A DNA stretch of 64,000 nucleotides from Syngnathus acus (Eukaryota; Chordata; Actinopteri; Syngnathiformes; Syngnathidae), in the NCBI RefSeq assembly GCF_901709675.1, contig NC_051105.1, forward strand, positions 12,448,604 to 12,512,603. The letters run 5' to 3'. Shown here in pieces: positions 1-10,802 of this stretch. The position numbers and the translations under genes were made by a program. The number at the start of each line of letters is the position of its first letter. Position 1 is the first letter of the stretch. The notes beneath the pieces were generated by a model. That model saw only the letters and a program-made list of their open reading frames with translations, did no database searches and was not told the DNA's origin.

Positions 1-495
1 TCCAATTCATTAAATCCATCGATCGTACTTTGTCAACAATGCCGGCGGGTGCGCGCCACTGACGGCGCTTGCACATCAAAATATTCCACAGGCCCATATA
101 ACGATATATAAATTATATATCAAATAACTATTATATAAGCAATAATATTATCAAACCATGTGTCATTCCAAATCATTAAATCCATCGATCAAATTCCGTG
201 CGTGGCTGACGTCAGCCTCGTCGTTATTCCACAGATCGAGTATATAACAATATTGTAGCGTTAACAAAGTACCAGGAAAGACGTGGGTTTGGTAAACGGC
301 TCTTTATTTAACAAAACAAGAATTCAACGAGCCAACAATTACTGAAATGTAACGATAAAAACATATACAAGTTGCTACACGAAATCAAATAAATCAAATA
401 ACTATAACATAAATAATTCACCGCCACACGGCCCCAAGCACCGGCGTGGACTTCCAGGCGTGTGGCGGCGTGGACTTCCATCCCCTGAGGTGGCA

Positions 496-791
496 CTTCC
501 AGCCACGGAGGTGGAAGAGAGCTCCATAGAATAGGACCGGGCGTGCGTAATAGCTATGTCCGAGCCCCATCCACCGTCCCCGGACAGCCACCTGGCCGAT
601 CGCCGGCCCCCGACTTCCATCCACGGAGGTGAAAGAGAGCTCCGTAGAGTAGGACCAGGCGTGCGTAAAAGCCATGTCCGAGCCCCATTCACCGTCCCCG
701 GACAGCCACCCGGCCGAGTGCCGGCCCCCGACTTCCATCCACGGAGGTGAAAGAGAGATCCGTAGAGTAGGACCGGGCGTGCGTAAAAGCC
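496..791. repeat. 118-bp minisatellite, about 2.5 units
   Basis: The string 'gtgcgtaa' recurs at 543, 661 and 779, exactly 118 bases apart. The intervening units (start near 'cttccatccacggaggtg') are about 90% identical. The unit is GC-rich, unlike the AT-rich surroundings. It lies inside the Tigger-like element and is absent from the copy at 11.6 kb, so it was gained by this copy. The open frames it yields are artefacts of the repeat. Confidence 0.85.
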
Positions 792-970
792 ATAATAGTT
801 TTTCAATTCTTCTGTGTCACTCCAAATCATTAAATCCTTCAAAGTCTTCGTGTCACTTACAAACAAAGCCGCTCATGATGCCGGTAGTACGTGGGCCCCT
901 TTGTCATCCCGTGATCGAATCTTTGTCCTTTATGTAAACAATCGCCGCGCCGCTGACGTCACTTGAAATT

Positions 971-1022
971 CAAATTACAGTAATCCCTTGCTACATCGCG
1001 GTTCGTTTATCGCGGTTTCACT
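971..1022. repeat. Fragment of another TcMar-like terminal repeat
   Basis: The string 'cgcggttcgtttatcgcggtt' resembles the terminal repeat of a second fish Tigger/pogo-type family. It is followed by a T-run. Only one end is present and no partner end was found. Confidence 0.35.
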
Positions 1023-1146
1023 TTTTTTTTTTTTAAATTTGGAAAATTTGTGAAGAAATTCACATATAAGTCGCTCCTCAGTATAAATCGCCCCCCCCAC
1101 CCAAACTATGAAAAAAAATACGACTTATAGTCCGAAAAATACGGTA

Positions 1147-1557
1147 ATCCATTTTGTTGTCCAGCGATCGAACATTCGCCAGAAGAATGGAAGGTATGGC
1201 CGGGCGAGTTGGGTTGGCCGCTAGCCTAGCCCGGACGCCTCCCCGCTTGCCCTTCTTCTGCATCCTCACACACCGCTTCCGTCGCTTTCTATCCGGGGGA
1301 GGAGTAGCAGGCGAGTCCGGTGTTGTTTCAGGCCGGAGTAGTCCGAGTTCCTTTAATGTCTCTGTTTCAAAGTTCAGAACACTGCAAAACTCACTTTTGC
1401 CGATGTCTAGTAGAAACTGCCTGCTGTACTTGTAGCACGACGTAGTAAGACGAGACGAACACGTAAAACTGTCGGACAAACACTTCTTAAATGAACAAAA
1501 CACCGTTCGGTTGGGACAGAGAGAGGTCGCTGCGTGCGCACATGCCGCCATCTTGAA
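1147..1557 (-). pseudogene. L2/CR1-like LINE, 5' fragment (copy A)
   Basis: The minus strand encodes the N-terminal 130-140 residues of the same protein as the intact LINE at 43054-46053: the [13 protein letters not shown]-type start, a basic KRRKRC stretch, then the endonuclease opening 'SILLANVRSLDNKMDY'. The homology stops where the Tigger-like element was inserted (TA at 1145-1146), so the rest of this copy presumably lies left of the window. The clade assignment (L2 rather than CR1 or Rex) is from memory of family protein style and is not certain. Confidence 0.8.
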
Positions 1558-1584
1558 ATATTAGTAGTAGCAGTAGTGTTGGAG

Positions 1585-3236
1585 TAGTAGTCAAAGTCAA
1601 AAAGCCAAAGTCAAAGTGAAAGTCTGCTTTATCGTCAATTTCTTCACATGCCAAGACACAAAGAAATCGAAATTACGTTCCCACTATCCCACGGTGACAA
1701 GATACAGTACACAATATACATACAAGTAAATAACACAAAAAAATAAAAACAAGAAGGCACAAACAATGAATAAATAATAGTGATGAATAAATAATAAATA
1801 AACAAATAACACAATAAGTAAGAGGAGCAAAAATGGAGCAAGTGTGCATACAGCAGACAGTCAGAATATAGCGCAAAAGTACAGGACGCTACGCAGAAGG
1901 GGGGAGAGAGTTCAGGATCCTAACAGCCTGGAGAATGAAGCTGTTGGTGAGTCTGGTGGTGCGGGAGCGCAGGCTCCTGTACCTCTTCCCAGAGGGCAGA
2001 AGATCAAACAAAGAGTGAGCGGGGTGACTCACATCACTCACAATCGTGGTCGCCTTGCGGGTGAGATGGGAGGTGTAAATGTCCTTCAAGGAGGGGAGTG
2101 AAGCACCAATAACCTTACCAGCCGTGTTCACTATGCGCTGCAGGGCCTTCATGTTGTATTCAGTGCAGCTACCACCCCAAACAGTGATACAACTGGAGAG
2201 GACGCTCTCAATGGTGCCACGGTAAAATGTAGTCATGACGGCCGGAGGAGCACTTGCTCGCCTGAGTTTCCACAGGAAGTACAGGCGGCGCTGGGCCTTC
2301 TTCGCCAGTGATGCGGTGTTGGTGGACTAGGAGAGATCCTCACTGATGTGCACCCCCAGGAACCTGGTGCTGCTCACCCTCTCCACCACAGCACCATCGA
2401 TGGTCAGCGGCAGGTGTTGGGTGTGACCCTTCCGGAAGTCAACAACAATCTCCTTGGTCTTGTTGACGTTCAGCAGGAGGTTGTTGTCCTTGCACCACGT
2501 GGTCAGAAGGTCAACCTCCAACCTGTATTGAGTCTCGTCGCCCTTGGTGATGAGACCCACCAGAGTCGTGTCATCAGCAAATTTCACCATGCGGTTGGTG
2601 CTGTAGGTTGCAGCGCAGTCATGCGTCAGCAGGGTGAAGAGCAGCGGACTGAGCACGCAGCCTTGGGGGGGCCCCATGCTCAGCGTACCACCTGAGGCCT
2701 CTGACAGAGGAAGTCTAGTAGCCAGTTGCAGAGGTAGGTACTGAGGCCCAGCTTGGCGAGTTTGCAGATGAGTCGTTGTGGCACAATGGTGTTGAAGGCA
2801 GAACTGAAGTCCACAAACAGCAATCTCACATATGAGTCCCTACTCTCGATATTCGCCAGAAGAATGGAAGGCACGGCCGGGCGAGCTGGGTTGGCCGCCA
2901 GCCTGGCCCGGACGCCTCCGCGCTTGCCCCTCTTCAGCCTCCTCGCACACCGCTTCCGACGCTCCCTAACCGGGGGAGGAATAGCAGGCGAGTCCGGCGA
3001 CGTTTCAGGACGGAGCAGTCCGAGCTCCTTTAATGTCCCCGCTTCAAAGTCCAGAACGCCACAAAACTCGCTTTCGCCGATGTCGAGCAGAACCTGCCTG
3101 CTGTACTTGTAGCACGACTCAGTACGACGAGACGAACACATAAAACTGTCGGACAAACACTCATTAAACGAACAAAACACCGTTCGGGCGGGACAGAGAG
3201 AGGTCGCTGCGTGTGCACGCGCCGCCATCTTAAAAA
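1585..3236 (-). pseudogene. L2/CR1-like LINE, internally deleted copy (copy B)
   Basis: The element runs right to left. The 5' end and N-terminus lie near 3230. The endonuclease opening breaks at about 2848 and is fused directly to the reverse transcriptase (RT) palm ('[19 protein letters not shown]'), so most of the endonuclease and the RT fingers are deleted. The FADDT catalytic box is still present (about 2572-2586). The 3' UTR ends at 1585-1625 in a run of 'gtcaaa'-type units, the family tail. At 2327-2237 the frame is broken. Several bases differ from the intact copy at 43-46 kb, so this is an older dead relative. Confidence 0.85.
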
Positions 3237-3299
3237 TGCCTGTAGTTTGCGCATGCTGCATGCTGCTTCTGCTTGCCACTTTTCTGCTTTCAGCTACCG

Positions 3300-6200
3300 C
3301 CACCGGCGAGCCCTCTGTTTCCGGGAGTGAAAAGAGAAGCCGAGTACATAAGCCTCCTCAGCCAGTACACAGCCTCTCCATTGCCAAGACTTGCACAAGC
3401 CTCCTCGTGGCCACACATGGTAACTGGTACCTTGCGGTTCCAGGCTAAGTTGTGCAGGATCTCCGAGCAGCAGTGAGCCCCAGAGATGCGGCATGTAGGC
3501 CCACCGCCCTACTGCCCATCAATCACTGTCCCGGCTGTGGGTAAACAGCTCCAGCTATGGGTAAATAGTGAAGACCTCAACGGTGGACCAGGCGGAGGAT
3601 GACGGCTGATCTAAGGGGAGCGTCACAATGGCTGGGAAGGCAGATGAAGGCTGCAGCAGAAAAGGGTCACCAGTCGTCTTGATCTCCATGCCACTGGATT
3701 TTGACCCCGATCTGTCAAGGACAGTGTGGTGACTGTCGGTGCACCAGTCTCCCCACTTTAAACATAGTCACGCACAGGCGTCCTTTTCAATGAATCCACC
3801 TTACATCTCGGATTAAAACCCTGTGGCGACCAGTAAGTGGCGACAGGGGCAGGATTGTGAGATCTGGAAGCCTTTAGTCACAAACTGGCACATCAGACGG
3901 TGGGTGTTGGTTTCAGTTGCTAGGCTCTTGGAATGAGGCAGAAAGAGCCTTTCGGCAGCCGCACCCATGACTGAGCAGCCCTATTTAGCGTCCACTCTGC
4001 TCACCCCATATGAGGAGGGGGGTCGAAAAGGTGCCCTAAAAATAGCCTGCCTCAAATCTCCCGACTGGATTACCGCGTTCAGCGGGATCACCACTTGCGG
4101 TCGAAAATATAAAATCATGATGAATTTCGGAGCCTGGAATGTGTGCACTCTAATGGATAGTGCAACCAGTGACAGACCGGAGAGGAGAACTGCGATCATC
4201 GCTAGAGAACTGAGGAGATGCTCATTGATTATGTCATTGTACGAGCCAGGGAACGTCGTGACGTGAACATCACAAGGGCCATGATTGACACAGATGACTG
4301 CTGGACAGATCATCGCCTCATACGCTCCATGTTATCCATCAAACTAAGGAGGAGGAGGAGGGTACAAAAGAAGCAGATCCGGTCAAGACTCAACCTTGAA
4401 GGTCTGAATAACACTGTCACTCAACAGAGGATTCAGGCCTGTCTTGGGGAAAGTCTTCGACAGGAATACCCTGATAACATCGAACAGCACTGGAGCCTGC
4501 TCAAATCCACTATCCTATACCTGCAAAACCACCCTTGGGTACAAATCCAAAAATCATCAGGACTGGTTTGATGAAAACGACAGTGAGATTGAACAGCTCA
4601 TCTCCAATAAAATGAAAGCCTTTCGTGCGTGGCAAAATGACATAACATGCCAGATCAAAAGAGCGGCTCACTCCAGAGCTAAGGCGTAAGTCCAGAGCCG
4701 TGTGAGGGATCTCAAGAACTCCTGGTGGACAGAAAGGGCTCTGGAAATCCAGAGACTGGCAGACTCTAGTGATACCAGAGGCTTTTTCAGCGCTACTAAG
4801 GCTGTTTATGGCCCAAGCTACCGTGGCCTGAATCCCTTGCGCTCAAAGGATGGGAATGAGCTGCTGAAGGACAATGAGTCCATCAACACACGGTGGAAGG
4901 AGCAGTTCCAGGAACTCCTCAGTCATGACAGCATAACAGATCCAGACTTTATCAACCACATTCCCCAGAGTCCCATCAGAGAAGACATGGGGTAACCTCC
5001 CACCATGACAGAGGTTCAAGATGCCATCAGGAACCTTAGGAACAACATGGCCATCGGTTAAGATGGGATCCCAGCAGAGATCCTAAAAGAAGGTGGACCA
5101 GAGCTCCTGTACCACATCCACGCCCTCCTCCTCAAGGTCTGGGAAAAAGAAGAGCTTCCCTCAGAGCTCAGAGATGCTCTAATAGTGACCATATTTAAGA
5201 AGGGGGACAAGGCAGAATGTGGAAACTACAGGGGCATCTCACTCCTGTCAACAACAGGCAAAGTCATTGCCTGTCTTCTGGCGAACCGACTGCTACCACT
5301 GTCTGAGGAAATACTAACAGAATCACAGTGTGGTTTCCGTCCATCCAGAGCTACAGCCGACATGATCTTCACGGCATGCCAACTTCAGGAGAAATGCCGT
5401 GAACAAGGGCAGCCTCTGTACATGGCTTTCATAGACCTGACAAAGGCCTTTGACACTGTAGACCGCCAGGCCCTGTGGAGTATACTAACAAGGTATGGCT
5501 GCCATGAGAGGTACATCAGGATACTGAGGCTTCTACATGATGGCATGTCAGCCACAGTGCTCACCAACAGCGGCTCGGAGTCCAAACCCTTCACAATCGA
5601 GACTGGTGTGAAACAGAGATGCATCATTGCACCAACCCTGTTCGCAATCTTCATAGCTGCAATACTCCACCTTATTGGCGAGGAGCTGCCTCAGGGGATC
5701 CCAATTGTCTACAGGACTGATGGCAGGCTCTTCAACCTGCTCAGGTTCAAAGCCAAGAGCAAGGTCTCCAACACCACCATCACGGAGCTCCAATATGCTG
5801 ATGATAACGCCATCGCAACACACTCTGCCGAGGACCTCCAGGGCATCCTGAATGCGTTTGCTAAGGCATACAGAGCCCTGGGTCTAACATTGAACATCAC
5901 AAAGACTACATTAACCTCCATCCAACCAACCATCTACCCAACCTACCATAAAAGTGAACAACACCCTGCTTGAAACTGTTGACCACTTCCCCTATCTTGG
6001 CAGCCTTCTTTCATCTAAAGCTGACATAGACTCAGAGATCAGCCATCGCCTGAGCTGTGCTAGTGGAGTGTATGCAAGACTCAGGAGAAGAGTCTTTGAA
6101 GACCAGGATTTAAAAGCCCAAACAAAGCTCCTGGTTTACAGGGCTGTTGTCCTCCCTACCCTGTTGTATGGAGCTGAGTCTTGGACCACCTATAGCCGGC

Positions 6201-6797
6201 ACCTCAAAGCCCTGGAAGGACATCACCAGAGATCTCTGCGGAAGATCTTGAGGATCAGTTGGGAAGACAGACGCACCAACATCAGCGTTCTGGAGGAAGC
6301 AACCATGCTCAGCATCACCAGCACAACAATGCAGCACCAACTCCGATGGACAGGTCACATCATCCGCATGCCCAACACACGGCTCCCCAAACAGATCCTC
6401 TACTCATAGCTGAAGAAAGGTCAGCAAGCTGCCGGCGGCCAAAAGAAAGGCTTCACGGACAACATCAGAATCAGTCTGAAGAAGTTTCGCATCATATCAA
6501 ATGACTGGGAGCACCTTGCACTGGACAGGCGCACTTGGAAAAAATCCTTGCAGGAAGGAGCTACATATCATGAAATGGAACTCCGTAGCATCGCAGAAAC
6601 AAAGTGAAAGCACTGCAAGGAAAGACAGAAAAAGGCTCCACCACCACAAACCACCTGGACTTTCCCCTGCCCGTACTGCACCAAAATATGTGGATTGCGG
6701 ATTGGCCTCCACAGCCATCTGAAGACCCATAAGTAGATGACCCTACGAAGAGGACAGTCATACTCGCTTTGAGTGACCGCCGATGATGATGATGATA
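3300..6797 (+). mobile_element. Decayed AP-endonuclease LINE with (GAT)n tail (LINE C)
   Basis: This is a single LINE copy. Bases 3300-4120 look like a 5' UTR, the coding region is 4120-6737, and the 3' end is a short GAT repeat at 6782-6796. LINEs with microsatellite tails and one APE-RT ORF are typical of RTE-like and related fish clades; I cannot fix the clade. A (TA)n microsatellite follows the tail. Confidence 0.75.
4120..6737 (+). pseudogene. LINE C endonuclease/reverse transcriptase, broken
   Basis: The endonuclease starts at 'MMNFGAWNVCTLMD' (about 4120). It is cut at about 4213 and resumes near its end at 'DDCWTDHRLI', the motif holding the catalytic His, so the core is deleted. The linker carries frameshifts near 4440-4570 and stops at 4687 and 4993. 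RT begins about 5030-5185 with 'FKKGDKAECGNYRGISLLS'. The palm 'AFIDLTKAFDTVD' and the catalytic 'QYADDNA' (about 5791) are kept. A frameshift at about 5950 separates the thumb ('FPYLGSLLSSKADID') and the 'LLYGAESWTTY' segment. The C-terminus, after a stop at 6407 and another at 6605, carries a C2H2 finger with C-x2-C and H-x3-H spacing (about 6666-6733). This is a dead copy. Confidence 0.8.
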
Positions 6798-6819
6798 TAT
6801 ATATATATTTACACCCCTA

Positions 6820-6873
<54 letters not shown>

Positions 6874-6874
6874 G
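6798..6874. repeat. (TA)n microsatellite inside an inverted repeat
   Basis: TA repeats occupy about 6824-6872. They are flanked by a perfect 15-bp inverted repeat: 'tttacacccctaata' at 6808-6822 and its complement at 6875-6889. The right arm is the end of the hAT transposon that follows. Confidence 0.85.
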
Positions 6875-7540
6875 TATTAGGGGTGTAAATCGCGGGTTTT
6901 GTCAGGATACGATATCATATCGATACAAAGAATCACGATACGATATTTGCCGATATCTTAAAGCCTGCTGTGATTCATTCACGATACATCACGATATAGT
7001 GCTCCACGATCGATATTTTTATTTATTTTTTTTAAATAAAAAATATAGAACTATATCCTGATTTATAACAATTCATACGCAAAATCAACAAGGTACTGCA
7101 AACTCTTTATTTAGGAAATGACATTTAGTAGTATACAAAGTGCTTATTTTAACACTGAACTTGATCAAATTCCTATATTTTTTCTCATATAAGTAAAGAA
7201 AATGAATATTCTTTCTTTTTTTGTAATACCATTAACTTTAAAGTGCATTACTGAACAAAACAAAAATAAGTTCTTTATAATGAAAGTAGTAAACATTACA
7301 CCTTGACCATATGTTCTAATCCAAATGCAAAAAAAAAACATTCTCTTGCAATACCAGAGAACTATACATAAATAAAATATGTATGTTGTTATTTAACTCT
7401 TCTATAAAACAAAAATAACTTAATTTATAACTCTTTATATAGAATTTTAACATTACACGGTGTCTACTCTTTGAACTGTTCAATATGGCCAATAATACAA
7501 CATGTAGTGCAAAATCAAAAGTAGTTTGTCACATGTTTGT

Positions 7541-9318
7541 TTAGTGCATTGAAATTTGTGATAGTGCGTTCTTTGTTAGGTTCTTCTTCAAGAAAATCCA
7601 ATGATCGACATGCTCAGGTGTCAAAACACTACGTTCTGAGCGGACAATGTCACCTGCAGTGCTAAATACATGCTCGGAGGGCACGCTTGTCGCAGGAATA
7701 CAGAGATAGGTTTTGGCTAGATTTGCAAGGAGGGGAAACTCCATTTCATGACTTCCCCACCATTCTAACAGATTACCTTTGAGTGTTAATAATTCAGTCT
7801 CTTTGTATCTATTTACTTCCATCTCTGCCAGCTGCTTGGATGTTTTCACGAAGTTGCTGCTCGCAGTGTATGTGTCCTCAAACAGATCCTCCATTGCTTT
7901 GGTTTTTTTTGAGACAGGAACATATTCTAAAATGACACAAAAACACAAACATCGTTTTAGGGCTCAGGTTTATAATAATTATGCAGAAAACAAAATTAGG
8001 TGTTATTTAATTATGCAGAAAACACACACCTGAAGCATGGAGCTCATCATCACATGCCTCTTCAGATGGGTGTGTTGTGTGAGTTTCCTCCATTGCAGTG
8101 CCATCATGAGCCTGTGTGTCTTCCTATGAACCGAAAAAAGATGTGCATTGTTAATAATTATCTGGTAATACATTTATCATGTGCTAGTATTTAATCTTAC
8201 TTACTTTTTGGTCCCACAGCTGTGTAGCCTCATTTATGATATTCTTGAATGTGGCATCCCTCTCCTCTTCGCACAGAAAGGGCAGGGTCTTGAATCTTGC
8301 ATCAAGGGCAGCTGCAGTGTTTAATACTTCTTGGACATCTGTGTAACGATGCTCGAGCTCTTTGGCCATTGTTTGTTTCATTTCTTTGATCAGTGGCATG
8401 TCATCCTCACAGACACTGAAATGTTCAATCAACTTACTTTTAAGTGGAGCAATGACTGAGATAATTGGTTGTGCCTCCTCACACATTATTGTAGTTGCAG
8501 TTTTCACAGGCCTCAGTAACTGTATCATTTCTTCAGCTGTGGATATGTCATCTTCATTTAGTGTTTGTAAATCATTCTTCATGGACTTTCTGATTTTTTG
8601 GTCAAGCTGTGTAGCACACACAGCAGCCTGTTGCTCCAAAAAACGCTCCAGCATATCAAACGAGCTGTTCCAACGTGTGATGACATCTTGGATGAGTTTG
8701 TGTGGTGGGAGATCAAGTAGTTTTTGTTTCTCTTTTAACACAGCATTGGCCAGCGTGCTGCGGTGAAAAAAACTCACAACACGACGTACTCTACCTAAAA
8801 GACGGGCAGCATCATTGCATTTGAGTCCTTTTTGAGTTGCCAAGTTGATAGTATGTCCAAAACATTTTATGTGCGGTGACAGATGCGCCTCTATTCCTGC
8901 TACGGTCATGTTCCTGGCATTGTCAGTTACAAGAGCTGGGTTTTTATCTGCAATGTGCCATTCTTCACATGCTTCGTTTAGGACAGAGGCTAGGTTCGGT
9001 CCTGTGTGAGAGTCACTTAAAACGCGAGTCTGAAGCACGTAGTTTTTTAGCGTCCATGCTGTATCAATGTAGCGGCAAGTGACCGTAATGTAGGCTTCAG
9101 TTGAGCGAGAAGTCCATCCATCTGTAGTGATAGCAACCCGTTCTGCTTCCTTTAGTTCGTGTAATACCTCCGCTTTAGCACGAGTATATAGACGTGGTAC
9201 ACGTTTCACTAAAGTACTGTCTCGATGGTACTGTATATCTGGGCTCTAGCGTATTCATCAACTCGGAAAATCCCTCACCCTCCACGCTACTAAACGGTCT
9301 CAAGTCTTTACAAATATA
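7541..9318 (-). pseudogene. hAT transposase, catalytic and dimerisation exons
   Basis: These are cut-and-paste hAT transposase exons. The main exon (9318-8206) holds 'VAITTDGWTS' (first catalytic Asp), 'PALVTDNARNM' (second Asp), 'CFGHTINLA' and 'VITRWNSSFDML'. It ends at a consensus donor (AAA|GTAAGTAAG, GT at 8204-8203). A 94-bp acidic linker exon is 8123-8030 (acceptor ATAG, donor GT at 8029). The last exon (7926-7541) carries the hATC domain with 'PATSVPSEHVFSTAGDIV' and ends at TGA. All junctions obey GT-AG. A frameshift near 9235 separates 'MNTLEPRYTV' from the downstream frame, and the MITE upstream cuts off the BED exon, so the gene is probably dead although most residues are intact. 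Confidence 0.85.
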
Positions 9319-10247
9319 CCGTTTTTTTCCGTGTATAATACGCAAAATTTAACTAATTTATTGTCCTAAAATCTGGGGTGCGCATTATGCATGGGTACAA
9401 TTTTTTTTAAAATTTTTTTTTAAAATTTTTATTTTTTATTTTTAAGAAAATCTTGGTACTGGTACGAGTATTGATTTATGTATTGTTCTCTTCTTGTCAT
9501 GTTGTGAAAGAATGTGGGTTGAATAAATACCGAAAGAACAATAGTGTGTTTGTACTGTGCTCTGGTCATTTCGTCAAAGAAGGGATAATAGTCCTCTTCT
9601 CTTCTTGACTGACAATGAATGTGATAGTTTACTACAATCAGCAAATAACAAAATGCGTATTACAGGTAATATTTTAGTTCACAACACTTTGCCTTGTTCC
9701 TTTCGTCTCTGCTGTTCACTTCAAACACGCTCCATACGAACGCAATGCTCTCGTATCAGACGCTTGCTCGATCACCTGCTCGTTTGCTGTCACAATGTAC
9801 CCTACACAAATCCGAAACATTTGTTGCGGCTCCGAGTCACGACGAGGGGCAAGTTTTGGTTTCCAAGGGTGTTTTTATTCCTCTTCAACGTCTCTCCCAT
9901 ACAGAGCCGCCTTTTTCACATGTCCGCACGTCACTTTCCTCTCTTTTCATCTGATCGCGGTGGTGCCTTTACGGGCAGTCGGAGAAATCAACGCCAACAA
10001 AAAAAATACATCCAGCCTAGTTAAGACCATACCAAAGACTATAAAAATGGGACCCATTGCCTCCCTGCGTGTGTGACGATCATTGGGACTTAAAAAAAAA
10101 TAAAAATAAAAAATTTAAAAAAATTAAAAAAAAAAAGAAAAAATTGGGTGCGTATTATACATGGGTACAGGCTTTTTTCCAGCATCAACATGCCATTGTT
10201 AGGGTGCGTATTATACATGGGGGCGCATTATACACGGAAAAAAACGG
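9319..10247. mobile_element. Tigger/pogo-like MITE inserted in the hAT gene
   Basis: The termini are inverted repeats: 'ccgtttttttccgtgtataatacgc' at the left and its complement at 10223-10247. They are flanked by TA on both sides (9317-9318 and 10248-10249). Removing the element rejoins hAT sequence ('SITAAISY' to 'KDLRPFSS'). The interior has no transposase, but it is shared with the longer family member at 36919-38128. Bases 10025-10095 are a scrap of the SINE seen complete at 63.0 kb. Confidence 0.85.
10025..10095 (+). repeat. Internally deleted SINE body inside the MITE
   Basis: The string 'ataccaaagactataaaaatgggacccattgcctccctgc' joins directly to 'gtgtgtgacgatcattgggactt'. Both halves match the SINE at 63.0 kb (63076-63115 and 63280-63300), with the centre missing. 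The tRNA-like head is absent. Confidence 0.7.
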
Positions 10248-10248
10248 T

Positions 10249-10570
10249 AATATGAAATTGCAGCAGTGATGGATTTAGCTCGTTGAGAGTTTTTACTTAG
10301 CATTTGGGGGAAAAATGTGCTCACGGAGGGCGTCGTGTCCGTGTTGTTTTCGCGGCCGCTGCTTGAGGGAGAGATGTCGTGTTTTTTCTTTAAATGTGCG
10401 GCGAGATTTGTGGTGTTCCCTGAATATTTGATCACCGCATGGCAGAATTTACAAACTGCACGTGTCTTGTCCGTTGAGCCATCTTTTCTTTGGAATCCAA
10501 AGTGCTTCCAAACGAATGACTTTAAGCCTAAAGGGGAGCAAATGTCCTCGTCTTTTTGGACACTAGCCAT
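10249..10570 (-). pseudogene. BED zinc-finger exon of the hAT transposase
   Basis: The 5' exon of the hAT gene begins at an ATG (10570, 'MASVQKDEDICS'). It encodes a BED finger with aromatic residues ('SFVWKHFGF'), Cys pair 'CKFC' and His pair 'HLKKKH', which is the DNA-binding domain of ZBED1-type transposases. About 100 residues are intact until the MITE interrupts the frame at 10248. The first exon of this class normally continues straight into the catalytic region, as it does here once the insertion is removed. Confidence 0.85.
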
Positions 10571-10802
10571 AGCACCAGCCCAGGAGCCGCGTAGTTGTCG
10601 CCTCCCCTTTCACGTGCCTGCTCTGCTCACAACACAACACACCGCGCACTGCTCCCGGAAAGAGGAAGCAAGCAACAATGAACTGGATTTCAAAATAAAG
10701 TCGCGTCTAATGTCCGAGGTCAAACACGGCGATATAAATCGATGTTTACGTTTAGCATCGATGCCAATAAATCGTAGAGCATTATATCGATTAATCGATT
10801 TA

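Larger units (their letters stand above)
1..1144. mobile_element. Non-autonomous Tigger/pogo-like DNA transposon, right part
   Basis: The right end (1062-1144) is a terminal inverted repeat with the 'ataagtcgc ... gacttatagtccgaaaaatacggta' signature. The same signature ends the complete copy at 11603-12400. Bases 1-210 match the interior of that copy (for example 11882-12080, 'cattaaatccatcgatcg'), so this is one family and the left end lies outside the window. The element abuts LINE sequence at a TA (1145-1146). An uninterrupted LINE copy at 45640-45660 shows the empty site, with the TA present once. This fits the TA-specific insertion of Tc1/mariner-Tigger elements. There is no transposase coding capacity here. 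Assignment to pogo/Tigger rather than another TcMar branch is inference. Confidence 0.75.
6875..10802 (-). mobile_element. BED-finger hAT transposon (ZBED1-like)
   Basis: The left terminal region (6875-7030) is rich in 'gatacgatatc/atcgatac' motifs and starts 'taggggtgtaaatcg'. The right region (10725-10802) has matching 'atcgattaatcgattta' sequence, so the two ends form an imperfect inverted pair. Between them, on the minus strand, lies a spliced hAT transposase gene. A Tigger-like MITE (9319-10247) is inserted in it. The right terminus merges with a second hAT at about 10803, so the target duplication cannot be read. Confidence 0.7.

Noticed and set aside
9557-10076. 155-codon frame inside the MITE
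   Set aside because: Shared with the noncoding interior of the relative at 37.3-37.7 kb, in different frames; no transposase motif.
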